Source of the DNA: Nymphaea colorata | Lineage: Eukaryota; Streptophyta; Magnoliopsida; Nymphaeales; Nymphaeaceae | Length of the DNA stretch: 64,000 nucleotides | Direction: 5' to 3' | NCBI RefSeq assembly: GCF_008831285.2 | Contig: NC_045139.1 | Span: forward strand, 4,004,704-4,068,703 | Shown: positions 23,720 to 34,892 of the stretch, one piece after another | How positions within the stretch are numbered: position 1 is the first letter of the stretch | Layout of the letters: each line of letters opens with the position of its first letter | The notes under the pieces: model-generated | Databases searched by the model: none | Seen by the model: the letters and a program-made list of their open reading frames with translations, nothing else | Told to the model about the DNA's origin: nothing | Program-made: the position numbers and the translations under genes

Positions 23720-23870
23720 AAAAATCAAAAATTTGCATGTAAATTTTACAAAATTTCACTTGTTCTACATAAAAATTTTGGAAAATGGTATCTCAGCCTT
23801 AATCAAAATTTAAAAACTTGAATTCGACCCTCCTCGTGAAAATTTTTTGCTCCGCCTCTGCCTCTCATCG
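23720..23870 (-). mobile_element. Non-autonomous element fragment (GGCGGAGC family)
   Basis: Read on the minus strand it starts AGGCGGAGCAAAAAATTTTC, then GAGGAGGGTCGAATTCAAG and a run of AAATTTT words. The same order is present on the plus strand at 8158-8275. GGCGGAGC-ended short elements are widespread in plant genomes. Confidence 0.5.
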
Positions 23871-24545
23871 CCACTTAGATCAAACCTGGTTACAAGCACA
23901 TCTCTATGCACAAAAAAATGGTGCACATGGGTTGCAATGACCAAAATTTCCTTATTAAATAAAAAATTAAAATTAAGGGTAGAAAATTATTATGAAAAAG
24001 TGAAAAAGTATAAAATGTCCACTTACTTATATAAAAAAAAAATTAAATGCTCCTACCTCCTTGGATGCATACTTTGTTGCGTGCACACATTTGTCCGTGC
24101 AATACCCTAATAGAGCGTTGATTTTTGAGTTCTGGTCCACTTGCGATGGTTTGGATCCAGATCCATTCCCTAATAGAGGGTTGGATACAAGATAGCAATG
24201 CGTTCACAACTCACTCAACCTGCCGCTGGCCGGCTCATATACACAAGCATTCACCCATGACATACATGCCTAAGATCGAGTACAAACCACACCCTAAATC
24301 CTATGGATTAGGCTAATCTGGGAAAAGGAACCCGAGACTGTGTCCGCTGCACCTCGCACTTTGGAGGAGCCCTTCGAGAGTCACAAGGCCAATGGCGCCC
24401 AAGCAAATAACTCCTGGCCCCGATCTATAGGGTGCCATGAAAGATTACCGAGCCGGGGCTCGCCCAACGTCTCCTCACTGCAGCAGCCGAGTAGAATGAA
24501 TATGACCTCTGAGGCTATGGGGTACTGTTATAAAAATTCTCATTT
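23871..24545. other. Intergenic DNA with a GC-rich island
   Basis: The segment 24310-24500 is clearly more GC-rich than its surroundings and could be a decayed gene or retroelement fragment, but no family was recognised. The rest is AT-rich. Confidence 0.3.
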
Positions 24546-24644
24546 TTGAAGGGGCACAACATACATAAATAAGTAAATAATTGTAAGAAACTTATGTAAA
24601 AATAAATAAAAATTTTGTTGTTGGTGTGGGCAACTGCCCACACC
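24546..24644 (+). repeat. 'GGTGTGGGCA palindrome' repeat, copy
   Basis: Starts with GAAGGGGCAC and ends about 75-80 bp later with a perfect palindrome at 24623-24644 (arms GGTGTGGGCA and TGCCCACACC around AC). A related copy is at 24993-25111 and an inverted one at 9211-9312. Confidence 0.55.
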
Positions 24645-24731
24645 TGCCTATATTTTTAGTTATGCTGAACAAAATATTTTTCTTTCTCTTCTCTTTAATC
24701 TTAGCTGTTTGTTGTGCTTATTGTTTAGATT

Positions 24732-24923
24732 TTGTATTTGGGTGACTATTTGTTTCCTATTTATGCTTTAATGAGTTTTTACATGTTGTACCAAGTGACG
24801 GGTAGTGTAATCGGTCAGGTTGGGTGGTGTGTTACAGCGATGTTATTATTTCAATTCTTGGTGGGTGCTATCCTTATGGTATTGAAGAGAAATGTTGATC
24901 TTGGATTTGAAATACCATTATGA
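24732..24923 (+). other. Unrecognised hydrophobic reading frame (63 codons)
   Basis: An ATG-initiated frame of 63 codons with strongly hydrophobic segments (for example VTAMLLFQFLVGAILMVL) lies between two copies of the palindrome repeat. It has no recognised family, no promoter evidence and no splice context. It could be a gene or transposon fragment or chance. Listed because the amino-acid pattern looks less random than its neighbours. Confidence 0.2.
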
Positions 24924-24992
24924 AGCCAATAGGCATGGTTCAAATTACGGCATATAATCTCATCCAAAGCATGATAAATCTAGAAAAATTCG

Positions 24993-25000
24993 CTGGGGCA

Positions 25001-25056
<56 letters not shown>

Positions 25057-25115
25057 TCCCATTTAAAAATAAAGAACTTTTAAGAGATTGGTGTGAGCAG
25101 TTGTTCACACCAGTC
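24993..25115 (+). repeat. 'GGTGTGGGCA palindrome' repeat, copy with internal (TA)n
   Basis: GGGGCACTT is followed by a (TA)n array (25003-25050), and the unit ends in an imperfect palindrome at 25090-25111 (GGTGTGAGCA and TGTTCACACC, one mismatch). Confidence 0.5.
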
Positions 25116-25740
25116 ACAATGTGGCTATGCCAGGAGATAATTTTATCTAAAATTACAAGAAGATCATATTAAGACATTTTGTCTTATTGTCACCAAATGC
25201 AACTACTCCCAAATTGACCACCACTTAACTGGAATATTAGCCCACTAATCAAACACATATTCAATCTCTGATATCTCTGATAACTTCTTCATGTTTTCCT
25301 GTTTTTTTTAAAAAAAAAAAATCACAAACGAGAACATGCGAAAATCAGTATGTCTTGCCGTCAACCGTGATTTGCTCAGATGAGAACAAATGTCTTAAAG
25401 TGCAATTAATGAGCAATAAGTTTAAATATGTGAAAAAAAAACATATGAAGTTCATGTCTGGATGCTTGTCCAAGATGAATTAAACGAAAAAAAAATTGAA
25501 TATTTTGAAATGTCACCTAGTTTTCTGGCATAATTTGAGAAATACACATAATGTTCAGAAAAAATCTTCGAAAAGGATATGAATTAGTTTGGTTTACTCG
25601 TAAAAAATACATACCTACCCTTGGTTAATTAGCATATCATATAGATTATTTGTTTAGTTTAAAGCACCTAGCAGGTGTTTATTGCCCCAAAAAGTCTCTT
25701 CAAATATTTCTCCAAATCTTCCTTCAGCTGTTTTAAAGGT
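25116..25740. other. Intergenic DNA, no gene recognised
   Basis: AT-rich sequence with A-runs and no coding frame or clear repeat. Confidence 0.4.
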
Positions 25741-26105
25741 AGAGATGTCAATGGATCAGATTGGAATCAAATATACCCTTAACCGTATCTGTTTTTTCGA
25801 ATAGTTACAAATTCGGATTTGAATTTAGATTCAAATACGAATGCAGAAAAGTCATATTCGAATCCAAAATCCGATTTTAGAATCCGAATCTAATTTTTAT
25901 ATTCATATATGAATCTGAATCCAAATTTCGAACAAGATTTTGTCAATTTTCAAAATGTAATAGCATTAGATACAAAACATTTGTCTAAAAATGAATCTGA
26001 TCAGATATTTATGTATATCTGAACCCAAATCCGGTTGGATGTCATTTATTAAATCTAAATCCGATATGATTTCTTAATCGAATATTAGATGAGTCGTCTG
26101 ATGTT
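25741..26105 (+). repeat. Self-similar AATCCGAATC repeat, copy A
   Basis: Starts AGATGTCAATGGATCAGATT, then many variants of AATCCGAATC / AAATTCGGATTTGAAT. The reverse-oriented copy B at 26557-26912 ends with ATCCGATCCATTGACATGT, the mirror of this start. Confidence 0.65.
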
Positions 26106-26344
26106 TGATATGTAGGCCCTGCTGCAAGTCGAGAGAGAAATAAAACCACTTACAAGTAAAAACTTTTCAGGGCATCAAACACAACCCAAGAGCAGTTTGA
26201 TGTTAATACATATTATCTCGAATTCTATATCATATGATGAAGAGGTTGAACTCTTAGCCTCATTTTGACTTCGTTGGCTGTAGAGCACTCAATATCAGTG
26301 TCCAAAGAATCAATTGAGCAGTCTAATCCATGGAATGGGACCGC

Positions 26345-26530
26345 TGGTGGGCCGGTTTGAGCTCGGGCCTCAAAAAAAAAAAAAAAAAGTATCGGGTCAG
26401 ATCGGGTGGGCTCTAACTGAGTTTCAGGTGTTGGGCCGACTGGAGATCGGGTGGGCTCTAACTGAGTTTCAGGTGTCGGGCCGGCTGGAGCCCGACTTCT
26501 TGTTGGACCGGGTCGGCCCGATACTGACGA
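26345..26530. repeat. GGGCC-type repeat containing a 45-bp tandem duplication
   Basis: Two near-identical 45-bp units (26400-26444 and 26445-26489), each beginning GATCGGGTGGGCTCTAACTG, differ at two positions visible by eye (TTGGGCCGACT versus TCGGGCCGGCT). Surrounding GGGCC/GCCCG words resemble 7195-7405. Confidence 0.75.
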
Positions 26531-26556
26531 TTACAGCTAAAGCCATACAGATAGGG

Positions 26557-26912
26557 ATGTTAATATATCCGGTTTGAATCGGATATCCGACCGATTCGAT
26601 CCGAAAAAATAGGATATGGATAAAAATTTAATATTCGATTAAAAAATCGGATCAGATTCGGATTCGGATATACATGAATATCGAATCGGATTCGGATACA
26701 GATTCATTTTTAGACAAATATCCTCTATCTAATACTTGAAAAATGGCAAAATCCGGTTCAAAATTCGGATTTGGATATAAATATAAAAATCGGATTTCGG
26801 ATTCGGATATGACTTTGTTTTATTCAAATTCGAATCTGAATATATGAATATCCGAAAAAACGAATATGGTTAAAGATGTATCTGATTCGAATCCGATCCA
26901 TTGACATGTACA
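26557..26912 (-). repeat. Self-similar AATCCGAATC repeat, copy B (inverted relative to A)
   Basis: Rich in GGATTCGGATA and AATCGGATTC variants. Read on the minus strand it starts ATGTCAATGGATCGGATTCG, matching the start of copy A, so the two form a long inverted pair about 450 bp apart. Confidence 0.65.
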
Positions 26913-27370
26913 GTACAGATAGATCAAATCTGTAACAAATATATCCACTTTTTTCAGATGTTCACATATTTGAATTTGAATTTGTAGTCGAATATGAAAA
27001 AAAAAAGTCTATGCCATAATACTAGAATTCATCTGAATTTGTATTAGCCCGATATATGATATTTATTTAAAACTAAATTCGAGTTCTCAAATTAGGTGGC
27101 GTTGCTAAAACGGTCCACGGCGTTTTGCCTAACGGCGAAGAAGAGTGTACGCTGCTTAGTTTCTTGTTGACCACGGCAAACTTTAGATGCGATTTTTTCC
27201 GAAACTTTTGAAAACATGGATCATTTTCATACTGTAAAAAAACGCATTCGAGGAGAAAAGTTGGAACAATTTGTCAGAGAGTTTGGCAGCTGACGATTAT
27301 TTGCTTCAATGTCAAACCTGATCGCAGTCAATGACAGGTAAAGAAGAACTTGCGGATTCCAATAACTATA
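26913..27370. other. Intergenic DNA, decayed repeat, no gene recognised
   Basis: The stretch 26930-27090 carries more GAATTTG/AATTCG words of the same general style. The remainder has no recognisable feature. Confidence 0.35.
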
Positions 27371-27379
27371 AAGACTGAA

Positions 27380-27526
27380 ATATATATATATATATATACC
27401 GGACCCTCTTATATGAGACTTTGATTAATATCATCTGTGTTATTTGATCACAATATATATATATATATACCGGACCCTCTTATATGAGACTTTGATTAGA
27501 ATCATCTCTGTTATTTGATCACAATG
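27380..27526. repeat. 71-bp tandem duplication
   Basis: Two copies of a unit consisting of (TA)n, ACCGGACCCTCTTATATGAG, then TTTGATTA and TTATTTGATCACAAT. The ACCGG landmarks at 27398 and 27469 are 71 bp apart. The copies differ at only about two bases outside the TA run. Confidence 0.85.
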
Positions 27527-27896
27527 TTTTTGATTGTCACGCAATCTAACAAGCCAAATTTCAAAAACAATGGTTACAAAACCCAGTTAACACTAAATGT
27601 AGTTTTATGAAAAGTTATTTTTTGAGCCTGTGATCTACCACATAATTTTTCTATAATAAAATTTAAATTATCTAAAACAATTGTTCTTAAGTCCTCATAA
27701 AATATAATTTGTATGTCAAATTTTCATCGAGTTCACTTTTCATGCCAATAGATTTGAATTTCTCGAGCTCAAAATCCTGCCGAATTGATCATATACAACT
27801 CTTATATGGCGCTGAGTTGATCATTTGACATTCGGGCAGCCCAGTAAAAAACTTACTTTGCCTGAGTTGGTTCGGGTCACGCTTGGGTTATGTGCA
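27527..27896. other. AT-rich intergenic DNA, nothing recognised
   Basis: No coding frame, RNA gene or clear repeat was seen. Confidence 0.4.
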
Positions 27897-28095
27897 CGGG
27901 CAGAGTCATAATTTTTTTTTTAGAGGTGTATCAAACAATATAACTTCTGGATCCGAGTAAGGTCAAACTGAATTTGAATCCAAACAATAGATGACACAAC
28001 TAAAATTTTTTAATTTTTTCAATGTAATTTTTTCTTTCAATTGGCTGGAGTGGCGCCACGGCCCAGGTGGTCCTTCCCGTCCCTCCACCCCTGGT
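27897..28095 (+). mobile_element. Non-autonomous element of the AGGGGC-GGAGC family, copy 1
   Basis: Shares AAGGTCAAACTGAA, GACACAACTAA, TTTTTTCAATGTAATTTTTT, TTCAATT and GGCC(CA/TA)GGTGG in the same order with 45625-45821, ending CCACCCCTGGTTA. No coding capacity. Likely a decayed MITE. Confidence 0.6.
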
Positions 28096-29300
28096 TATAT
28101 GTTATTTTCACATTTTTTATTTCTAAACTTTCGGCAATGGCTCTCTTAGTATCAAAAAATATTTTTGAGATATTAAAAAATAAAAGGTTAAGGGTTTCAA
28201 ATTAAGATAGACATGAAACTAGATATCAAAGCTAAAGGTCTGAGTTATCGGGCTGGACTTAGGCTGCCGTTAAGGGAGTCGAGCTAGTCCAAGCCCGACT
28301 TTATGGAGCCTTGAGTCAGTTTCACTTTTACCCAACCCGCTGCCCAGCCTTAGTCATAATAATATATAATAATAATATATATTTTATATGTTAAATGATA
28401 AATGTCAAAAAAAATGTTCATATATAAAGTGATCTAAATACCATTGTGTTTAACACGTGTTCCAACATAACACAGAAACCTCTCTGGATTCCATTCCATG
28501 GCAGTTTCATGCAAAAACGCAAAATTTTGTGCAGGTTTTGAAATTTCCTAAAACGTTAAGACGCAGGAAAAATTAGCATCGGGACCAAACTTTTCATCTG
28601 CCCCAAAATCACACAATAAGTGCCTCTGGTTTCTGATTTTTCTGAAACAGGTCCCACTTCGTACGAGATACCAATTTCTTGGGAACCGTGGTCGCTTCAA
28701 GTCCTCGATTCTCTATATTATCTTGGAAACATGAAAACTATTTATTTTAGAGAAAAGAGAAGATAGAAGAAAAGCAGTACGGACAATGTAAAAAAGATGA
28801 GGTTCCAGATATAAACAGTTAGATTGATAAGAACGAAGGAACATTTTTCAAAAATTAAAAAAAAAATCACTTACAAATATTTGCTTTTACAAGTTTTAGC
28901 CTTACATGGCACTAGAAATAAATTTTTTAAATTTTTTAAGAAGCATCAAGATCCAAATAAAAAAAAATGATAAAAACTATCGATGTAAAAATATTAATTT
29001 TTTGGGATTGCCCACACGAAGCCCACACTCTCGTTGCCCGGTGGAATGTCTAAACAACTTAAAGGACAAAAATGGTTGTTTAGGCTTCCAAGTTTCAGCG
29101 CATGAATAGACAACCTAAGAGAAAATGTAGGCCCTTAAATGTAAATCTCAGAAATATTGTTATTATTTTCAAAAATGGAGAAGAAAAAATATTAGTGTAC
29201 TCATCCTATTCTCTGCAAGGAGCAGCCTTAGACCATGTAGGTGATACTATTTTTCTAGAATTTGAATACCTACCCGCCAATTTATTCATCTGCAGTAAAG
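28096..29300. other. AT-rich intergenic DNA, no gene recognised
   Basis: Short frames at 28906-29320 have no recognised relatives and no splice or promoter support. GGGCT/AGCCC words at 28245-28350 suggest another decayed GGGCC-type repeat. Confidence 0.35.
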
Positions 29301-29775
<475 letters not shown>

Positions 29776-30540
29776 TCTCTATCTCTTTATTTGAGAGATA
29801 TTTGGGTCTATTGAAAAAAGAATCCACAGCTGAAAGAAAATTCCCATTGAGTCCAATAGTTACCTATTTTCATATATAAGAGTGTTCAAATATGTTGATG
29901 GCTAAAAAGTAAAAATGCAGCATTAATATTTAAAGTAAAATAGAAACATTCTAATATATCTATAAAAACTGTTTGGATATAAAACATATTTTGATTAAGG
30001 CGTTTTTACCAAAAAATGTGGACTTTTCTATTATCAAAGTATTGATATCTGATGGATTTTAATTATGAAGGTGGGCGAGGTAGCTAACTGTCCGTTCTTA
30101 CAATAGTTAGAGCACCATTATGTTACGTTTTTTAAAAACTATTTTTCGCTTACTGGATAACCATTCACTACCAACGAGGAAGCCCTTTTCATCCCAAATT
30201 CAAATCAAAGCGTTGTTCATTTTTGTTTGTTGCAAAAGCATCATTGAACTATAAAAAAAAAATGACCAACCTAATATATGCTTTCTATGAACCTATTCTA
30301 AACTTAGATTGAAAAAAAAAAAGAATACTTTAATCCTTAAGGTTGTGTTTGTTTCACCGCATATCTCCAGAGTTACATGAGATAATCTCAAAACCATAGA
30401 TTTAAGATCAGAACGCCAATGACACTCGAATATTTTACGACTCTGCTCCTCCTAAACCTCTCATGATTTTAGACCCTGAGGTTTCTACTCTTGCGTAAGC
30501 GATAGGATTAGCTTTTCACTCGTCCGCTTGATCCGTCTCT
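29776..30540. other. Intergenic DNA, nothing recognised
   Basis: AT-rich sequence without a supported gene. Confidence 0.4.
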
Positions 30541-30745
30541 GTTGGGAATGAGGCTCTCCTACACTCTCTTAATGCACCAAGAGAATATGAATCAGAACAA
30601 GAGAAAAAACACACAAAGATTTACGTGATTCGGAGACAATGTTTTCCTACATCCACGGCCGCCACTATCGTAGAAAATTACATAGTACAAGCCAAACCAG
30701 CACCCTTATAAACATGAGAGCGAGCAAAACGACATACTACACTCC
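30541..30745 (+). repeat. Retroelement-type repeat fragment
   Basis: Contains ACACAAAGATTTACGTGATT followed by CGGAGAC and CCTACATCCACGGCCGCCAC. This wording recurs in many plant intergenic repeats, usually described as LTR-related. Boundaries and class are uncertain. Confidence 0.4.
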
Positions 30746-31527
30746 AACATTCTTATCTGAATTCCTTTCATTTCGCCAATGAACGATCTATAATAATTCG
30801 CAAATCCAAATCGGCTAATTGCTCTTTGATAGCAGTAGCTCTGAATTCTTTCCATTTCACTGATAAAATTTTTGAAAATTTTAATTAGGCCCTGATAAAC
30901 ATTCTTAAAATTATGTAATTTTTTACATTAAAAAAAATTATTGAACCTACCACAGCAAAATCACCCGATATGGACCATTTATAGGTTAAAAACGAAACTA
31001 CCACCCGACGTGGACCATTTATTTTTTGGAGGATGATGAAAGATAAGCGACGTCACAATAGTTGAGTGGGCTCCACTGGGAGCCATTCATCGTGGAGATG
31101 GACCGCAGCCAGCGAGGACGCAGTCTGACTCGCATCAGGGCACCTTTGACCGGATCCGTGGGTCTAGTCAAAGTCTGGATGGACCCACAGGCGGGGCACC
31201 CAGAACAGTTTGGATTTGGTTCGGATTCTCCGCATTAATGAATCAACAACTGGATCCGTCCTTTTGGATCTCTAAATTCAGAACCAGGATTCGAACTGGT
31301 GTAAAAGTACTGCAGCATGTGAATACCTCGGATCTCTAGGTAAACTTCCAGTGCATGTGGACAAAGTTATCAAAATGGTTTCGGTTAAAAAAAAATATTT
31401 TACAAATTATTTTCTTAAAATAACAAGTGAAAATATAATTAAAATAAAAAATAAGAAAGCTCTCAATGCAAAAAAATGAATAGATCATTGAAAGTCAAAT
31501 TGGTAAGCTATTCAGCTTTATTTTAAT
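30746..31527. other. Intergenic DNA, no gene recognised
   Basis: A moderately GC-rich part at 31030-31220 (GGACCCACAGGCGGGGCACC) stands out, but no coding frame is supported. Confidence 0.35.
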
Positions 31528-31990
31528 TAGGGATGTTGATGAATCAGATGCGTCCAATTTATTCGATATTCATATATTTATATTAGAATACAAACGAAGA
31601 GAAGCATAGATTATATGTGAATGGCTTTTAAATTCATCATCCAAATACAGATTTAAATGTACATCTGAACATAAGCCTGACTTTTGAATATACATGCAAA
31701 TCTGTACTGAATTGTGATACATTAGGAACCATCTTTCAGAACATACAAATATTTTATTTATTTAAAGTTGAATTTGAATCTAACGAGATGTCATTTTTTA
31801 ATTCCAAATTGGGTATAATTTCTCATTGGCTGTTAAACTTTTTTCTGTATCAGACTTTTTTTAATATATTCCGTTGGATATCTGATCTGTAGATCTGATC
31901 TAATTGGATATAATTTCTTACTGGATATTAAACTTTTTTTCCACATCCGACTTTTTAAAATATATTTCTTTGAATAGCTGATCTATATCA
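31528..31990 (+). repeat. Decayed copy of the AATCCGAATC-type repeat
   Basis: Begins AGGGATGTTGATGAATCAGA and continues with TGAATTTGAATCTAA, TTGGATATCTGATCTG and similar words, echoing 25741-26105 with much divergence. Confidence 0.4.
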
Positions 31991-32014
31991 GTAAATCACA
32001 ACTAAATCATCGAG

Positions 32015-32135
32015 GGAGTTGGCATAATGAATGGAGTGGGAGCTAGAAAACTACTTGTTTTAAATTCTTGGACGCTAACTCCTTGTGTAGCGCGAAACGA
32101 GGGCTACTAATGTGAAAGTGGAAGTGTAGCTGTCT
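32015..32135 (+). mobile_element. Possible SINE-like fragment
   Basis: GAGTTGGCATAATGAATGGAG and, about 35 bp on, GTTTTAAATTCTTGG are placed like A and B boxes, but both are weak matches. Confidence 0.25.
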
Positions 32136-32289
32136 CAAAAAAATTAGTTTTATATTGAACATTGTGAAAAATCTTCAAGGGCTTATAATAGAAGTTATTA
32201 AATAGATGTTTGTTTTGTTTTTAGTGTTTTTGGATTGAAGCCTGCTAGATGGCGGATTGGGATATACCAAACAAAGGGCTTGGGCCTAA

Positions 32290-32335
32290 AAATGGGTCAG
32301 AATTGTTACAGTGATATCAGAGCCGGTTCAACGCT
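32290..32335 (+). mobile_element. LTR retrotransposon scar: LTR end plus primer binding site
   Basis: TTGTTACA followed at once by GTGATATCAGAGCCGGTTC is close to an LTR terminus (CA) plus an initiator-Met tRNA primer site (consensus TGGTATCAGAGC, one mismatch). No polyprotein frame follows, so this is a decayed or deleted element. Confidence 0.5.
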
Positions 32336-33055
32336 CAGTATCATAAAAAGATGAGAGACTTGATGAAGACTTCGGAATGATCCCGAAATAACACAACTAA
32401 AAGCCACTTTTAAACTTATTGGATTTGGATTTTGTACAAAAATTACAGTACCCCGTAAAATTCGAAAGATCTTCGGCCAATAAGGAAAGAATCCAAAATA
32501 AGTATGGTCCACACGACCGGCTAAGTTAAAGGTTACTGAGGGCAAGTACATACAAAAGGAAGTTGGTTTGACAAAACCTTACTTTCTTGTCTAGGCGTCC
32601 AACGATATGTTTGAATTTTTCAAACCTCCGTAATTGTAAACCTGTATAATATGCATTTTATTTGTCTACATTGCGTATTTCATAACACATTTTGTATTTC
32701 AAGTGTACATATGGACGCCATATATGCTTAGTGCATGTATGTTAATCAAATACTTCATAGTATATTGTATACTTGAATACTTAGTAAAAATTGAGAATCA
32801 AACTTATAATAAAATATTTACAAAGAAGTTTGGTTTGAGTTCTTCTATGGTTTTGTCTTTGAAAGATTTAACAGTAGCATGTTATGTTTTCAGTTATGAC
32901 AGGAGGGCAAGGGTTGAAAATTACCAAAATGTTTCTACTGGTTAAACTAAAGATTTTTTTTTATAAGGCCAAAAACTTGTATTATTCTAAAACTGATAGG
33001 GTGAGAGTTGGTAAAGTATTGTCACATAAAACACGTATTATTAAAAAAAACACAC
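32336..33055. other. Intergenic DNA, probably remains of an LTR element
   Basis: Lies downstream of the primer-site-like scar. No intact gag or pol motif was found. Confidence 0.3.
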
Positions 33056-33250
33056 ACATAATACCTGAATAAAAAACGTGAAAAAATGCATATTATACAC
33101 ATTTTTTCACATTTTTTTATTTTTATTTTTTATGATTTTCAAGATTTATTAATTTTTTTAAATTTATAAAAATTTACCGAGATTTTTTTGAAATATATAA
33201 CTTTACCAGATTATACCTGAGAAATTCCTTACCGTATAAACGATATATGT
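33056..33250 (+). repeat. AT-rich dispersed repeat, copy 1 of 3
   Basis: Shares AACGTGAAAAA, ATTTTTTATG/TTAAT, AAGATTTATTAA, TTTACCGAGATTTTT, ATATATAACTTTACCAGATT and ATACCTGAGAAATTCCTTACC with the reverse strand of 57620-57790 and, at its end, with 43300-43450. Confidence 0.6.
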
Positions 33251-34700
33251 ATTCTAAAGATTGATGGAAGCTTTAGATCTTTTATAAGTATAGAATGGAA
33301 GACTACTCCGGACACCCGAAAAATTTAGAAATAAGTAATACTTTTGTTTTTTCAAAAGTAAAAAAAAAATTGTCCTTTAAAATTTTGCATTTTTTTTTTA
33401 AAAATAATAATTCACTTAACTATAATTTCTTGGTCCGTGATTGCCGAAATTGACATCCCTACTTACTATCACTAATAATTAGCTTATGGGAATCGCAAAA
33501 TTCAATGACAAAAAAAAAAAAAAAAAATCCGCCATGGCTTCTCATACTCCAAGCTCGTTGACGTCTTCCTAGGAGAAAATAAGTCAAAGATCGGACCCAG
33601 TGGCTCAATGATGAGGCGATTGCTTTCTCCTGTGATTGCGCTCACCAACTTCATCTATTGAACCAGCTTTGACTTTTTTGGTGTCAAACCAACTGCTGAC
33701 CGCGGTGGCTGGCTAGGTTTGATTCTTTGCATCGCCCTTGGTGTTGGCTCATGAACAACTTTAACCACCTTTTACATCTTTTCCTTTTGGTTGATCTACG
33801 AAGTCGCTTTCTCTTCCTATAAAATAACTAAAAGATTGCTTTTGCTCTTTATAAAACTTCTAACTTGGTCCTTTTCGAATCACATTTTGGAGGAATCCGA
33901 CGGTAAAGTGAAGATCCAAACAAGAGGGCATCATGAAAGCTCTCTTCTTAATCAACCAAATGAGTGGTGGAGATTCTGAATTATCTTGAAAATGTGGAGG
34001 ATTGTATGATTGGTTCATAGATTAGTTAGATATGGTAGATGAGTGATGTTGATTTTCAGTTTTTTAACATGTTATATTCTTTATATATCCAAGTTTTAGA
34101 TGTATCTAACAGATTTTAATCCTGTTCGAGATTATCTTAATGTTAATTTATGATGGTGTTGAATAAAGAAGTTAAAATTTTTAGTTATGAAAACAATTTA
34201 GAACTTTGTGATCTTGTGTTCCACTTGAAAACAAATTTAGAAGTGACACAGCTGTTATCCTTTCCGGGTTGTCTGCGACATGGGAGCTTGGAGAAATCTT
34301 AAGGCGCAGCCATGCTGAAGAAAGTTGCTACTGGAGAAATGAAAATTATGTGCCAGTAGAACCATCAATTCCATTGCCTTTTAGGAAGCTTCTAAAACTA
34401 CCATTTTCAGAAATGAAAAGTCTTCGGCCTCAAAATAAAGTTCTTGATGATTTCGCCAACTTGGTAGTTGTTGAGTGAAATTGGAAGCGCAGCAACGGAG
34501 TAAAAAAACCAGAAAAGTTGGGTAAAGATCTGAATTTGGGAAATGTGAAAGCTGGGATTCCAACTTCCCAATGATAAAAAGTGAAAATTCGAACAAGAAA
34601 GGTCGTTGGCATTTTCCAGTTTCCTTGTAGATCTTTTTTCAGTTTCAGAAATCCCAAAATATCACCAACAAAGGGAATCTTAAGGTGAAATAATGTGGCC
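33251..34700. other. Intergenic DNA, no gene recognised
   Basis: Frames at 33791-33979 and 34269-34478 are short and match nothing I recognise. The composition around 33530-33760 is less AT-rich and may be a decayed gene fragment. Confidence 0.3.
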
Positions 34701-34710
34701 GAGAGAGACC

Positions 34711-34892
34711 ATGATGATTAAACCAGGAGCCACGAAAGCAGATTTTGCAGAAGCATGCATCCGTAAAAAAAATTTTGTCAAGGAGAGAGGAAAAGAGAGA
34801 GAGAGAAGGCCGGTTGCTGAGAAGGATGATTAAACCAGGGGTCTTGAAACCAGACTCTGCAGAAGCACGCATCTGTAAAAAATTTTTGTCAT
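34711..34892. repeat. Diverged direct duplication, about 68-bp unit
   Basis: Units at about 34712-34780 and 34826-34892 both read GATGATTAAACCAGG, GCAGAAGCA(T/C)GCATC and TGTAAAAAA/CGTAAAAAA followed by TTTTGTCA. They are separated by a GA-rich spacer (34785-34810). Confidence 0.75.
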
